A DNA stretch of 12,973 bases from Thermoleophilia bacterium (GTDB lineage: Bacteria; Actinomycetota; Thermoleophilia; Gaiellales; JAICJC01), in NCBI GenBank assembly GCA_025928435.1, contig JAICJM010000109.1, positions 1 through 12,973 on the forward strand. The letters run 5' to 3'. Below, in pieces: positions 6,252 to 12,973 of the stretch; within the stretch, counting starts at the first letter, position 1; every line of letters starts with the position of its first letter. The position numbers were made by a program, and so were the translations under genes. A model generated the notes under the pieces. The model was not told the origin of the DNA. It saw only the letters and a list, made by a program, of their open reading frames with translations, and searched no databases.

Positions 6252-9200
6252 CTAGACGCCGGCCCGCTCGAGAGCGGGGATGGCGCCCAGCCGCTCGTAC
6301 TCCTCCCGGGCGGCGGCGACGTCGCCCGCGATCTCGAGGCAGCGGGCGCGCTCGAACCGGCACCCGAGCTGGGCGAACGCCTTCGTCGCCCGGGCGAGCG
6401 CGGCCTCGTCGCCGGCGATCCCGCGGGCGCGGTCGAGCTGCGCCATCACCCGCGGCAGCTCCTCGACCCCGGGCGCGGCGACGGCGTCGGCGAGCGCCGC
6501 GTCGAGCTGATCCCAGCGCCCCAGCATCGCCAGCGCCTCGGCCCGCACCGCGAGCGCGTTCGGGCGCATCGTGGCGAGGTGGCGCAGCTGGTCGAGCGCG
6601 AGCTCCGGCTCGCCCCGGCCGACGAGCGCCAGCGAGACGACCGGGTGGAACTCCGAGACCGGCACGTACCCGAGCCGCTGCTCGAGCTCCTCCGCCCGCT
6701 CCTGGTCGCCGCGGAGCAGGAAGATCGCCGCCGCGATGCCGCTCGCGCGCGCCGGCGCCTTCCCGGCCCGGCGGCCACCGCTGCGGCGATAGAGCGCCAG
6801 GTAGCGCTCGTACGCGCGCAGGGCCCGGTCCCAGCGGTCCCAGTAGAAGAACGCCTCGGCGATGTCGAGCACCGGCCGCGCCTGCCAGTGCGTCTCCTCG
6901 TCGACGCCGGGCTCGCCCGCCCGTTCGCCGGCCTGGACCGCGCCCGCGTAGTCGGCCACCAGCACGCGCGTCTGCGCCGCCTGCGAGCACGCGTCCATGC
7001 GCTCCTCGCGGCGGCTGTCCGGGAACGCCAGCTCGAGCCGGCGGTCGGCCAGGTCGCGGGCCTCGACATAGCGGCCGAGGGCGAGCAGGAGCACGGCGAT
7101 CGCGTCCATCGCCGCCGAGCGCAGCGTCGAGCGGTTCAGGCGCTCGCCGATCGCGAGCGCCGCGCGGGCCGCCGTCAGCCCTTCCTCGAGCGCCACCCGG
7201 TCCGTGCGCTCGTACCGCCACCGGTTGAGCGCGCTCGCGACCAGCAGCCGGGCCTCGATGATCGGCACATCGGCCGTCCGCGCTTCGATCAGCCCCTGCG
7301 TGATCATGTCCGCGATCGTCATGCGCTTGGGCAGCTCGTCGAACCACGATCCCCACCGGGTGGGCATGTCGACCCACTTCCAGCGCAGGCGGGCGAGGTC
7401 GCCCGGCTCCGAGCCGGCGGCCTCGGCGTGCTCGAGCGCCTCGCCGTAGGCCTCCCACGCCTCCTCGGCCTCCTCCGTCATCCAGCGGGCGTCGCCGACC
7501 GCCTCCGCAGCCATCGAGCGCTCGCTCTCGCCGTGCGCGAGCGTCTCGGCGAGGGCAGCCTGGCGCAGCGCGAGGCCGTGCGCGTAGATCATGCGCGCGT
7601 CGGCCGCCGCCGCCAGCAGCAGCCGCACCGCGTCGGCCCGGGCCTCGCCGGCGCCCAGGCCGGCGGCCGTGGCGTAGTGGCTCGCGAGCGTCTGGCGGCT
7701 CACGACGGGGTCGGACTCGAGCGAGCGGGCGAGCGCCAGGTGCAGGCGGCCGCGCTCGGCCCGGGGGATGCTCTCGTAGGCGACGTCGCGGATCAGCGCG
7801 TGCTTGAACACCTGCCCGCCGCCGGGCTCCGAGAAGATCATGCCCCGCTCGGCCAGCCGGCGCAGGGTGCGGCCCAGGTCGGGCTCGGGGGCGAGCGCCG
7901 CCAGCTGCGCCTGGGTGAACCGGCGGCCGATCACCGACGCCCGCTGGAGCACCTGCTTCGACTCCGGTGTCAGCAGGTCGATGCGGGCCGCGATGACGCC
8001 CTGCACGGTCTCGGGCACGCGCTCGGCGCCCTCGTCCGTCATCGCCAGGATCTCCTCGAGGAAGAACGGGTTGCCGCCCGCGAGCGCGACCTCGCCGTCG
8101 TGGTCGCCGCCGAGCGCCGTCGCCAGCCGCTGCATCTGCTCCGCGCCGAGCGCGGACAGCGTCACCGTCGTCTCGTCGCGCATGCCGGAGCCCCAGCCGG
8201 GGTGCCGTACGAGCAGGTCGTCGCGGGCGACGCACAGCACGACGAGCGGGGCGCGCGCGTCGCTTCGGATCACCGAGGAGACGAGCTCCAGCAGCGCCGG
8301 CTCGGCCCAGTGCGCGTCCTCGACCACGACGAGCGTCGGCTCGCGCGCGGCCATCGTGAGCAGCAGCTGGCGCCAGGCGTCGTGGCCGCCCTGCGGGTCG
8401 CGCTCGTACTCGTCGCCGTCGCGCGGCGTTCGGCGCCGGTTCGACACCGTGCGCAGGAGCTCGTCGATCCATTCCGGGGTGGCGTCGGGGACGAGCGCGT
8501 GCAGGAAGCCGGTCACGCGCGCGATGGCCTCGTCGGGCTCGTCGTCGGGGCGCACCGTCGCCGCGCGCAGAAGCACGTCGCGCAGGGGCGCGTACGGCCC
8601 CGCCTCGCCGTAGGGCAGACAGCGGCCGACCCACACCGCGGGTGGCTCGTCCGACCGCTGCAGCTCGACGACCGCCTCCTCCAGCAGGCGGCTCTTGCCG
8701 ATGCCGGGCTCGCCGATGATGGTGATCAGGTGGGGGCGCCGGTGCTCGACCGCCCGCTCGACCAGCGAGCGGATCAGCGTCAGCTCCGACTCCCGGCCGA
8801 CGAACGGCCCGAACGCCCGCCGCCGGCGCCGGTATGAGCCGACGGGCGCCATCCGCTCGACAGCGAAGGCGGTCACCGGGCCGGCGCGGCCCTTCACCCG
8901 CAGCGAGCGCGGCGCGACGGTGCGCGCGAGCGGCTCGACCGCCCGGAACGTGCGCTCGCCGACGAGGATCTCGCCCGGCTCGGCCGACTGCTGCAGCCGC
9001 GCCGCCAGGTTCACCGCCTCGCCCGTGACCAGGAAGTCGCGTCCCGGGGTCGTGCCGGTCACGACGAGCCCGGTGTTGATCCCGATCCGCAGGCCCAGCT
9101 CCATGTCGCGGCGCTCGGCCAGGTTGGCCAGGCGCGAGCGCATGACGATCGCCGCCCGCACCGCCCGCTCGGGATCGTCCTCGTGGGCGACCGGGACGCC

Positions 9201-9482
9201 GAACACGGCCATCACCGCGTCGCCGATGAACTTCTCCACCGTCCCGCCGTACGCCTCGGCCGCGCGCGAGAGCTGGTCGTAGACGTCGCCGAGCAGCCCG
9301 CGCAGCATCTCGGCGTCGATCCGCGTCGAGAGCTCTGTCGACCCCGCCAGGTCGGCGAACAGCACGGTGGCGAGCTTGCGCTCCGCCGCGTCGCCGACGC
9401 CGAGGGCGCGGCCGCAGTTGGGGCAGAATCGGGCGCCCTCCGGGGGCAGGGCGCCGCAGTTGGGGCAACGGGTGGCTGTCAT
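6252..9482 (-). CDS. Zinc-ribbon / class III nucleotide cyclase / AAA ATPase / helical-repeat signalling protein
   Basis: A 1076-residue cytoplasmic multidomain protein. Residues 6-23 form a zinc ribbon (CPNC...CPNC). Residues 36-210 are a class III adenylate/guanylate cyclase domain, with metal-binding Asp44 (LFADLAGST) and Asp88 (EKFIGDAVMAVFG), Lys84, and transition-state Asn158 and Arg162 (AVNLAAR). The second substrate-selecting position, three residues before Gly154, is Leu151 rather than Asp or Thr, so ATP specificity and activity are uncertain. Residues 226-550 hold a STAND-like P-loop ATPase with Walker A GEPGIGKS at 257-264 and Walker B LVVVEDAHW at 384-392. The rest is alpha-helical with TPR-like character and ends without a LuxR-type DNA-binding domain. 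Proteins of this architecture are usually read as ATP-gated cyclases or sensors. The ATG at 9482 starts directly before the zinc ribbon; longer upstream frames run antisense to pepA. The gene is divergent from pepA. Confidence 0.9.
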   Translation of the reverse strand: MTATRCPNCGALPPEGARFCPNCGRALGVGDAAERKLATVLFADLAGSTELSTRIDAEMLRGLLGDVYDQLSRAAEAYGGTVEKFIGDAVMAVFGVPVAHEDDPERAVRAAIVMRSRLANLAERRDMELGLRIGINTGLVVTGTTPGRDFLVTGEAVNLAARLQQSAEPGEILVGERTFRAVEPLARTVAPRSLRVKGRAGPVTAFAVERMAPVGSYRRRRRAFGPFVGRESELTLIRSLVERAVEHRRPHLITIIGEPGIGKSRLLEEAVVELQRSDEPPAVWVGRCLPYGEAGPYAPLRDVLLRAATVRPDDEPDEAIARVTGFLHALVPDATPEWIDELLRTVSNRRRTPRDGDEYERDPQGGHDAWRQLLLTMAAREPTLVVVEDAHWAEPALLELVSSVIRSDARAPLVVLCVARDDLLVRHPGWGSGMRDETTVTLSALGAEQMQRLATALGGDHDGEVALAGGNPFFLEEILAMTDEGAERVPETVQGVIAARIDLLTPESKQVLQRASVIGRRFTQAQLAALAPEPDLGRTLRRLAERGMIFSEPGGGQVFKHALIRDVAYESIPRAERGRLHLALARSLESDPVVSRQTLASHYATAAGLGAGEARADAVRLLLAAAADARMIYAHGLALRQAALAETLAHGESERSMAAEAVGDARWMTEEAEEAWEAYGEALEHAEAAGSEPGDLARLRWKWVDMPTRWGSWFDELPKRMTIADMITQGLIEARTADVPIIEARLLVASALNRWRYERTDRVALEEGLTAARAALAIGERLNRSTLRSAAMDAIAVLLLALGRYVEARDLADRRLELAFPDSRREERMDACSQAAQTRVLVADYAGAVQAGERAGEPGVDEETHWQARPVLDIAEAFFYWDRWDRALRAYERYLALYRRSGGRRAGKAPARASGIAAAIFLLRGDQERAEELEQRLGYVPVSEFHPVVSLALVGRGEPELALDQLRHLATMRPNALAVRAEALAMLGRWDQLDAALADAVAAPGVEELPRVMAQLDRARGIAGDEAALARATKAFAQLGCRFERARCLEIAGDVAAAREEYERLGAIPALERAGV

Positions 9483-9533
9483 GGTCGTGATGGGTAGGAT
9501 GCCCGAGGCCGACCGACCGGCCGTCCGCCCGGG
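9483..9533. promoter_or_regulatory. 51-nt divergent intergenic region between the cyclase gene and pepA
   Basis: The two start codons are only 51 nt apart, so any promoters must overlap each other or the coding starts. On the plus strand TAGGAT at 9495-9500 resembles an actinobacterial -10 box and would leave about 33 nt before the pepA ATG. No -35 at normal spacing is recognisable, and neither gene has a clear Shine-Dalgarno sequence. Promoter placement is therefore tentative. Confidence 0.3.
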
Positions 9534-11009
9534 ATGCGAATCACCGCCGCCAACACCTCGCCTCTCCGAGCCAGCGCCGACGTGCTGGTGGTGACATTGG
9601 CAAAGCCTCCCACGCTCGAGGGGGTGGCTGCAGAGATCGACGCCGCGCTGGGCGGCACCATCTCCGACCTGATCAAGGCCGGCGAGATCCGCGGCGCCCG
9701 GGGCCAGGTGACGATGGTGCACGCCGGCTCCGGCGTGCGCGCCCGGCGGGTCGCCGTGGCCGGCCTGGGCAAGGAGCCCGAGGGCGATTCCGTCCGCCAC
9801 GCCGCGGCGGCAGTCGCCCGCGCGGCCGCGACGGCCCGGGCGAAGACGCTCGCGTTCGCCGTCGACAGCGTGCCGTTCGACCGCGACCTCGCGAGCCGTT
9901 GCCTCATCGAGGGCGCCGTGCTCGGCGAGTACCGTTTCGACCGGTTCCGCAGCGGGCCGGCGAAGGAGCGGCCGAGCCGGCTCGACACGGTCACGCTCCT
10001 GAACGGCAAGCGCCGGGCGACCGAGCGCGCCGGCGTCGTCGCGACGGCCGTGAACCGCGCCCGCGACCTCCAGAACACGCCGTCGAACCACCTCGGGCCG
10101 GAAGGGCTGGCGGAGCGCGCCCGCGCCATCGCCGCCGAGCACAAGACGGTCACGACGACGGTGAACGACCGCCGCTTCCTGGAGCGGAAGAAGATGGGGG
10201 CGTTCCTGGCCGTCGCCGCCGCCGAAGGCCCGCCGCCGGCGCTGATCACGCTGCGACACAAACCGGCCAAGCCGGCCAAGGGCGTCGTCCTCGGCCTGGT
10301 CGGCAAGGGGCTCACCTTCGACACCGGCGGCTACTCGCTGAAGCCCGCCCGCAGCATGACCGGGATGAAGTTCGACATGTCGGGCGCGGCCGCGGTGCTC
10401 GAGGCGACGGCGGCCATCGCCGAGCTGAACCTCCCCATCGAGGTCGTGACGGTGGTCGGCGCGGTCGAGAACCTGGTGTCGGCGACCGGGATGCGCCCCG
10501 ACGACATCGTCACCGCGGCGAACGGCAAGACGATCGAAATCACGAACACCGACGCCGAGGGCCGGCTCGTGCTGGCGGACTGCCTGTACCACGCCCGCCG
10601 GCAGGGCGCGACGCACGTCGTCGACCTGGCGACGCTCACCGGCGCGATGATCGTGGCGCTCGGCGATTGGCAGGCCGGGGTCTTCGGCCGCGACGACGCG
10701 TTCGTCGAGCGCATCCACGCGGCGGGCGAGCTGGGCGGCGAGCACGTCTGGCGGATGCCGCTCCACGACACGTACAAGCGCTTCATGCGCTCCGACGTCG
10801 CCGACATGCGGAACGCCTCGACGGCCGGCAAGGGCGGTGCCTGCTTCGCCGCCCGGTTCCTGCAGGAGTTCGCGGGCGACGGCCCGTGGGCGCACCTCGA
10901 CATCGCCGGCGTGGCCGACATCGACACCGACCGCGGGGACGGGCTGGCCAAGGGCGGGAGCGGCTGGGGCGTGCGGCTCTTGGTGGAGCTGGCCCAGTCG
11001 CTGTGCTGA
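9534..11009 (+). CDS. pepA: Leucyl aminopeptidase, M17 family
   Basis: A two-metal cytosolic aminopeptidase that removes N-terminal residues, preferring leucine, in peptide turnover. The family normally forms hexamers. The 491-residue protein has the usual two parts: a variable N-terminal domain (1-165) and the catalytic domain. Metal and catalytic residues line up with E. coli PepA at an offset of -12: Lys258, Asp263, catalytic Lys270 (VGKGLTFDTGGYSLKP), Asp281, and NTDAEGRL at 338-345 with Asp340, Glu342 and catalytic Arg344. The ATG at 9534 gives the expected N-terminus. The 3' end overlaps the start of the acyl-CoA dehydrogenase gene by 7 nt, so the two are probably co-translated. E. coli PepA also binds DNA, but nothing here tests that. 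Confidence 0.95.
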   Translation: MRITAANTSPLRASADVLVVTLAKPPTLEGVAAEIDAALGGTISDLIKAGEIRGARGQVTMVHAGSGVRARRVAVAGLGKEPEGDSVRHAAAAVARAAATARAKTLAFAVDSVPFDRDLASRCLIEGAVLGEYRFDRFRSGPAKERPSRLDTVTLLNGKRRATERAGVVATAVNRARDLQNTPSNHLGPEGLAERARAIAAEHKTVTTTVNDRRFLERKKMGAFLAVAAAEGPPPALITLRHKPAKPAKGVVLGLVGKGLTFDTGGYSLKPARSMTGMKFDMSGAAAVLEATAAIAELNLPIEVVTVVGAVENLVSATGMRPDDIVTAANGKTIEITNTDAEGRLVLADCLYHARRQGATHVVDLATLTGAMIVALGDWQAGVFGRDDAFVERIHAAGELGGEHVWRMPLHDTYKRFMRSDVADMRNASTAGKGGACFAARFLQEFAGDGPWAHLDIAGVADIDTDRGDGLAKGGSGWGVRLLVELAQSLC

Positions 11010-12139
11010 GCTTCGACCTCTCCGACGAGCATCGCCTGTTCCGGGCGACGGTCAGGGAGTTCGCGGAGGGGGAGATCGGGCCGCAGGCCGAGGCGCTCGA
11101 CCGCGAGGGCCGCTTCCCGCTCGACCTGGTCGCGAGGGCGGCCGACCTGGGCCTCATGGGCATTCCCATCCCGGCCGAGTGGGAGGGCGGCGGGGCGGAC
11201 ACGCTCGCCTACGCGATCGCGATCGAGGAGCTCGCCCGGGTCGACCAGTCGTTCGCGATCACGGTCGCCGCGCACACGTCGCTCGGCACCCAGCCCATCA
11301 ACCTGTTCGGGACGGACGAGCAGAAGGCGAAGTGGCTCCCGCAGCTGGCATCGGGACGGCGGCTGGCGGCGTTCGGCCTGACCGAGCCCGGCGCCGGCTC
11401 CGACGCGGGCGCCACCCGCACGACCGGACGCCTGGAGGGCGGCGAGTGGGTCGTCGACGGCACCAAGATGTTCATCACGAACGCCGGCACCGAGATCTCC
11501 GCGCTCGTCACCGTCACCGCCCGCACGGGCGAGGACGAGATCTCGAACATCGTCGTCGAGAACGGCACGCCCGGCTACAGCCAGTCGGCGCAGCTGAAGA
11601 AGATGGGCTGGCGCTCCTCGGACACGCGCGAGCTCGTGTTCTCGGGCTGCCGTGTCCCCGAGAGCAATCTGCTCGGGCCACGCGGGAACGGCCTTCGCCA
11701 GTTCCTCGAGATCCTCGACGGCGGCCGCATCAGCGTCGCCGCACTCGGCCTCGGCGCCGCGCAGGGGGCGTACGAGATGTCGCTGGCCTACGCGCGCGAG
11801 CGGGAGCAGTTCGGGCGCAAGATCGGGAAGTTCCAGGCCGTCGCGTTCAAGCTGGCCGACATGGCGACCGAGATCGAGGCCGCCCGGCACCTGGTCTACA
11901 AGGCAGCGTGGCTGAAGGACGCCGGCCGCGACTTCGCGCAGGTCGCGGCGATGGCCAAGCTCTACACGGGTGAGCTGTCGCGGCGCGTCTGCAACGAGGC
12001 GGTGCAGATCCACGGCGGCTACGGGTTCATGGACGAGTACGCCGTGAGCCGCTTCTACCGCGATCAGAAGGTGCTCGAGATCGGCGAGGGCACGAACGAG
12101 GTGCAGCGCCTGGTGATCGCCCGCGGCCTCGGTCTGTGA
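11003..12139 (+). CDS. Acyl-CoA dehydrogenase
   Basis: FAD-dependent alpha,beta-dehydrogenation of an acyl-CoA, passing electrons to ETF. The 378-residue protein has the full family layout: an N-terminal helical domain from FDLSDEHRLFRATVREF; the flavin/substrate stretch AFGLTEPGAGSDA at 123-135; WRSSDTRELVF at 203-213; and the C-terminal helical domain with REREQFGRKIGKFQ and QIHGGYGF at 335-342. The catalytic base is Glu362 in IGEGTNEVQR, the position used by short/medium-chain and short-branched-chain enzymes. Isovaleryl-CoA dehydrogenase has a non-acidic residue there, so a short- or branched-chain (butyryl or 2-methylbutyryl type) substrate is more likely. The GTG at 11003 precedes LSFDLSDE and overlaps the pepA stop (GTGCTGA). 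The following gene overlaps this one's stop by 4 nt. Confidence 0.93.
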   Translation: MLSFDLSDEHRLFRATVREFAEGEIGPQAEALDREGRFPLDLVARAADLGLMGIPIPAEWEGGGADTLAYAIAIEELARVDQSFAITVAAHTSLGTQPINLFGTDEQKAKWLPQLASGRRLAAFGLTEPGAGSDAGATRTTGRLEGGEWVVDGTKMFITNAGTEISALVTVTARTGEDEISNIVVENGTPGYSQSAQLKKMGWRSSDTRELVFSGCRVPESNLLGPRGNGLRQFLEILDGGRISVAALGLGAAQGAYEMSLAYAREREQFGRKIGKFQAVAFKLADMATEIEAARHLVYKAAWLKDAGRDFAQVAAMAKLYTGELSRRVCNEAVQIHGGYGFMDEYAVSRFYRDQKVLEIGEGTNEVQRLVIARGLGL

Positions 12140-12669
12140 GCTCGTCGGCCGGCCTGACCGCGGCCGGCGTCGTGCTCTTCTGCGCCGTGTTCCTCGCCAC
12201 CATCGTCTCGCGGATGCTCGCGCCCGGCGCCGGGCGGCGGCTGACCGACGAGACGGCAATCATCCTCGGGTTCGCGGCGCCGGCGCTGGCGCTGCTCTCG
12301 CCGTACCTGCACGACCGGCTATGGCCGCCGGCGGCGGTGATCGCGGCGGGGTACGGCGGCTTCTACCTCGTGCGGATGCGGCAGCTGCGGCGGGCCAACC
12401 GCGACGGGGTGCGGTTGCTGCTCGGGCTCGACAAGGACGCGACGTTCGGCGAGGTGTGGCAGAACGCCGAGCACCTGGAACCACGGCCGGTGACGAACCT
12501 CGGCCGGATCGTGATCGCAGGGGCGGCGGCCGCCCTGATCGTCGTCGGGTACGTCGTCGGGCGCTACGACACCGCCCTGGTCGCCCTCATGCTGGGCGCG
12601 GCCGACACGACGCTCAAGCCCGCGTATCACCGCGCCCTGGTGAAGCGGGTGCGCGACATCGCCCGCTAA
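12136..12669 (+). CDS. Small hypothetical membrane protein
   Basis: I do not recognise this 177-residue protein. It has hydrophobic stretches at about 8-25, 41-56, 64-79, 123-141 and possibly 145-156, so four or five membrane segments are likely. Between the third and fourth lies a polar stretch (81-122) with many Arg, Asp and Glu residues (MRQLRRANRD, DKDATFGEVWQNAEH), probably cytoplasmic. The tail is basic (HRALVKRVRDIAR). The GTG start at 12136 overlaps the acyl-CoA dehydrogenase stop as GTGA, so it belongs to the same transcript. Its TAA stop at 12667-12669 forms the edge of a 21-nt palindrome next to an insertion sequence. The C-terminus reads naturally, so I see no sign that the IS truncated it. 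No function is proposed. Confidence 0.75.
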   Translation: MSSSAGLTAAGVVLFCAVFLATIVSRMLAPGAGRRLTDETAIILGFAAPALALLSPYLHDRLWPPAAVIAAGYGGFYLVRMRQLRRANRDGVRLLLGLDKDATFGEVWQNAEHLEPRPVTNLGRIVIAGAAAALIVVGYVVGRYDTALVALMLGAADTTLKPAYHRALVKRVRDIAR

Positions 12670-12688
12670 CCGGGGACTGTCCCCGGTT
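12668..12688. repeat. 21-nt palindrome with 10-bp arms at the end of the pepA operon and edge of the IS
   Basis: AACCGGGGAC at 12668-12677 and GTCCCCGGTT at 12679-12688 are exact reverse complements around a single T. The left arm includes the last two bases of the membrane protein's stop codon. As RNA it would form a 9-bp GC-rich stem with a 3-nt loop. It could be a terminator without a T-tract, a dispersed REP-like element, or part of the insertion-sequence boundary: TGTCCCCGG from 12678 has the TGT start common to IS481-type ends. The sequence alone does not decide. Confidence 0.5.
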
Positions 12689-12973
12689 GCCCGCTCGTGC
12701 ATCCGGCCGCAACGCGCGCAGGGCTAGTTGTAGGACCTCGCAGCGTGTGAGATGCGGGTGATCGGTGGCCGTCCGCCGAGCGCGCCGTGTGGTCGGTGGT
12801 GGTTGTACCACCTGACCCAGCCGGGAAGAGCGCGGGCGCGGTGGCTGGATGAGGGGTAGGCGAAGGCGTAGGCCCATTCGCGTTGCAGGATGCGGATGAA
12901 GGCTTCTGCTTTCCCGTTGGTGCGGGGCGTGTAGGGCTTGGTGCGGATGTGGCGGATGCCGTGGGCGCGCAGA
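12678..12973 (-). mobile_element. Right-hand part of an IS481-family insertion sequence, cut by the window end
   Basis: The element is inferred from the transposase 3' end on the minus strand (12724-12973). Its outer boundary is uncertain. A TGT trinucleotide at 12678-12680, inside a palindrome, is a plausible end because IS481-type terminal repeats often start with TGT. The other end, the matching terminal repeat and any target-site duplication lie outside the window. The 47 nt between this proposed end and the transposase stop carry no gene. Confidence 0.5.
12724..12973 (-). CDS. IS481-family transposase, C-terminal fragment (5' part beyond the window)
   Basis: Eighty-two residues of a DDE transposase with an rve-type integrase core are visible, ending at a TAG (12724-12726 on the plus strand as CTA). 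The fragment reads IRTKPYTPRTNGKAEAFIR, where the Glu in NGKAE is the third acidic catalytic residue of the DDE triad. It continues with LQREWAYAFAYPSSSHR, then LPGWVRWYNHHRPHGALGG and RPPITRI. This run is characteristic of IS481-type transposases, which use a cut-and-paste or related DDE mechanism to move their element. The reading frame is uninterrupted to the window edge, so the copy may be intact. It points towards the pepA operon, tail to tail with it. Confidence 0.88.
   Translation of the reverse strand, partial: LRAHGIRHIRTKPYTPRTNGKAEAFIRILQREWAYAFAYPSSSHRARALPGWVRWYNHHRPHGALGGRPPITRISHAARSYN

Noticed and set aside
5322..8837. GNAT frame staying open for more than 3.5 kb past position 5322
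   Set aside because: It runs antisense to the cyclophilin and cyclase genes and shows no family pattern; the open frame is due to GC content.
5683..9468. Very long open frame on the minus strand out of phase with the cyclase gene
   Set aside because: It is arginine/proline/glycine-rich with no domain pattern and is the out-of-frame shadow of the cyclase and cyclophilin genes in GC-rich DNA.
9483..10895. Upstream in-frame extension of the cyclase gene
   Set aside because: It is antisense to pepA and has no domain pattern. The ATG at 9482 directly precedes the zinc ribbon.
12614..12877. Minus-strand frame of 87 codons across the IS boundary
   Set aside because: It is out of phase with the transposase, whose true frame shows the NGKAE and YNHHRPHG motifs and stops at 12724-12726.
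1..12973. CRISPR array, tRNA or rRNA genes
   Set aside because: No regularly spaced direct repeats and no cloverleaf or rRNA-like segments were seen on either strand.

Overview
The window is very GC-rich (roughly 70-75% by eye), with densely packed genes, many GTG starts and 4-nt stop/start overlaps. Gene content and codon use suggest a high-GC actinobacterium. A Thermoleophilia-like (Gaiella/Solirubrobacter-type) or related soil lineage is plausible, but this is an impression, not a measured placement.

Layout. (1) Positions 17-3341, plus strand: a tightly coupled operon of a biotin carboxylase/BCCP subunit (methylcrotonyl- or acyl-CoA carboxylase alpha), HMG-CoA lyase and a HAD phosphatase, joined by GTGA overlaps. 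The first two fit leucine/isovalerate catabolism; the carboxyltransferase subunit is presumably just upstream. (2) Positions 3384-4539, plus strand: a decayed AbiE-like toxin-antitoxin pair. An HTH/antitoxin-like frame overruns its expected end. It is followed by a nucleotidyltransferase-type toxin whose recognisable pieces are spread over three reading frames. Codon use here is looser than in the flanking genes. (3) Positions 4668-5746, plus strand: a GNAT acetyltransferase fused to an ankyrin-like C-terminal half, broken by an apparent single-base loss near 5320. (4) Positions 5733-9482, minus strand: a cyclophilin peptidyl-prolyl isomerase whose 3' end overlaps that of the GNAT gene by 14 nt, and a 1076-residue zinc-ribbon / class III nucleotide cyclase / AAA ATPase / helical-repeat signalling protein. 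(5) Positions 9534-12669, plus strand, divergent from the cyclase: a coupled unit of leucyl aminopeptidase (M17), acyl-CoA dehydrogenase and a small membrane protein. (6) Positions 12668-12973: a 21-nt palindrome and the 3' end of an IS481-type transposase on the minus strand, running off the window.

How the genes fit together. The metabolic genes suggest amino-acid and branched-chain acyl-CoA turnover: peptide to leucine by PepA, acyl-CoA oxidation by the dehydrogenase, then carboxylation and lyase cleavage. The dehydrogenase does not have the active-site pattern of isovaleryl-CoA dehydrogenase, so the full leucine route is not shown here. The middle of the window (3.4-5.7 kb) is a patch of gene decay between housekeeping operons. 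I found no clear new defence system. The most unusual items are the multi-frame AbiE remnant, the frameshifted GNAT-ankyrin gene, the cyclase with an altered substrate-selecting residue, and an 18-nt in-frame loss in a conserved loop of the biotin carboxylase.
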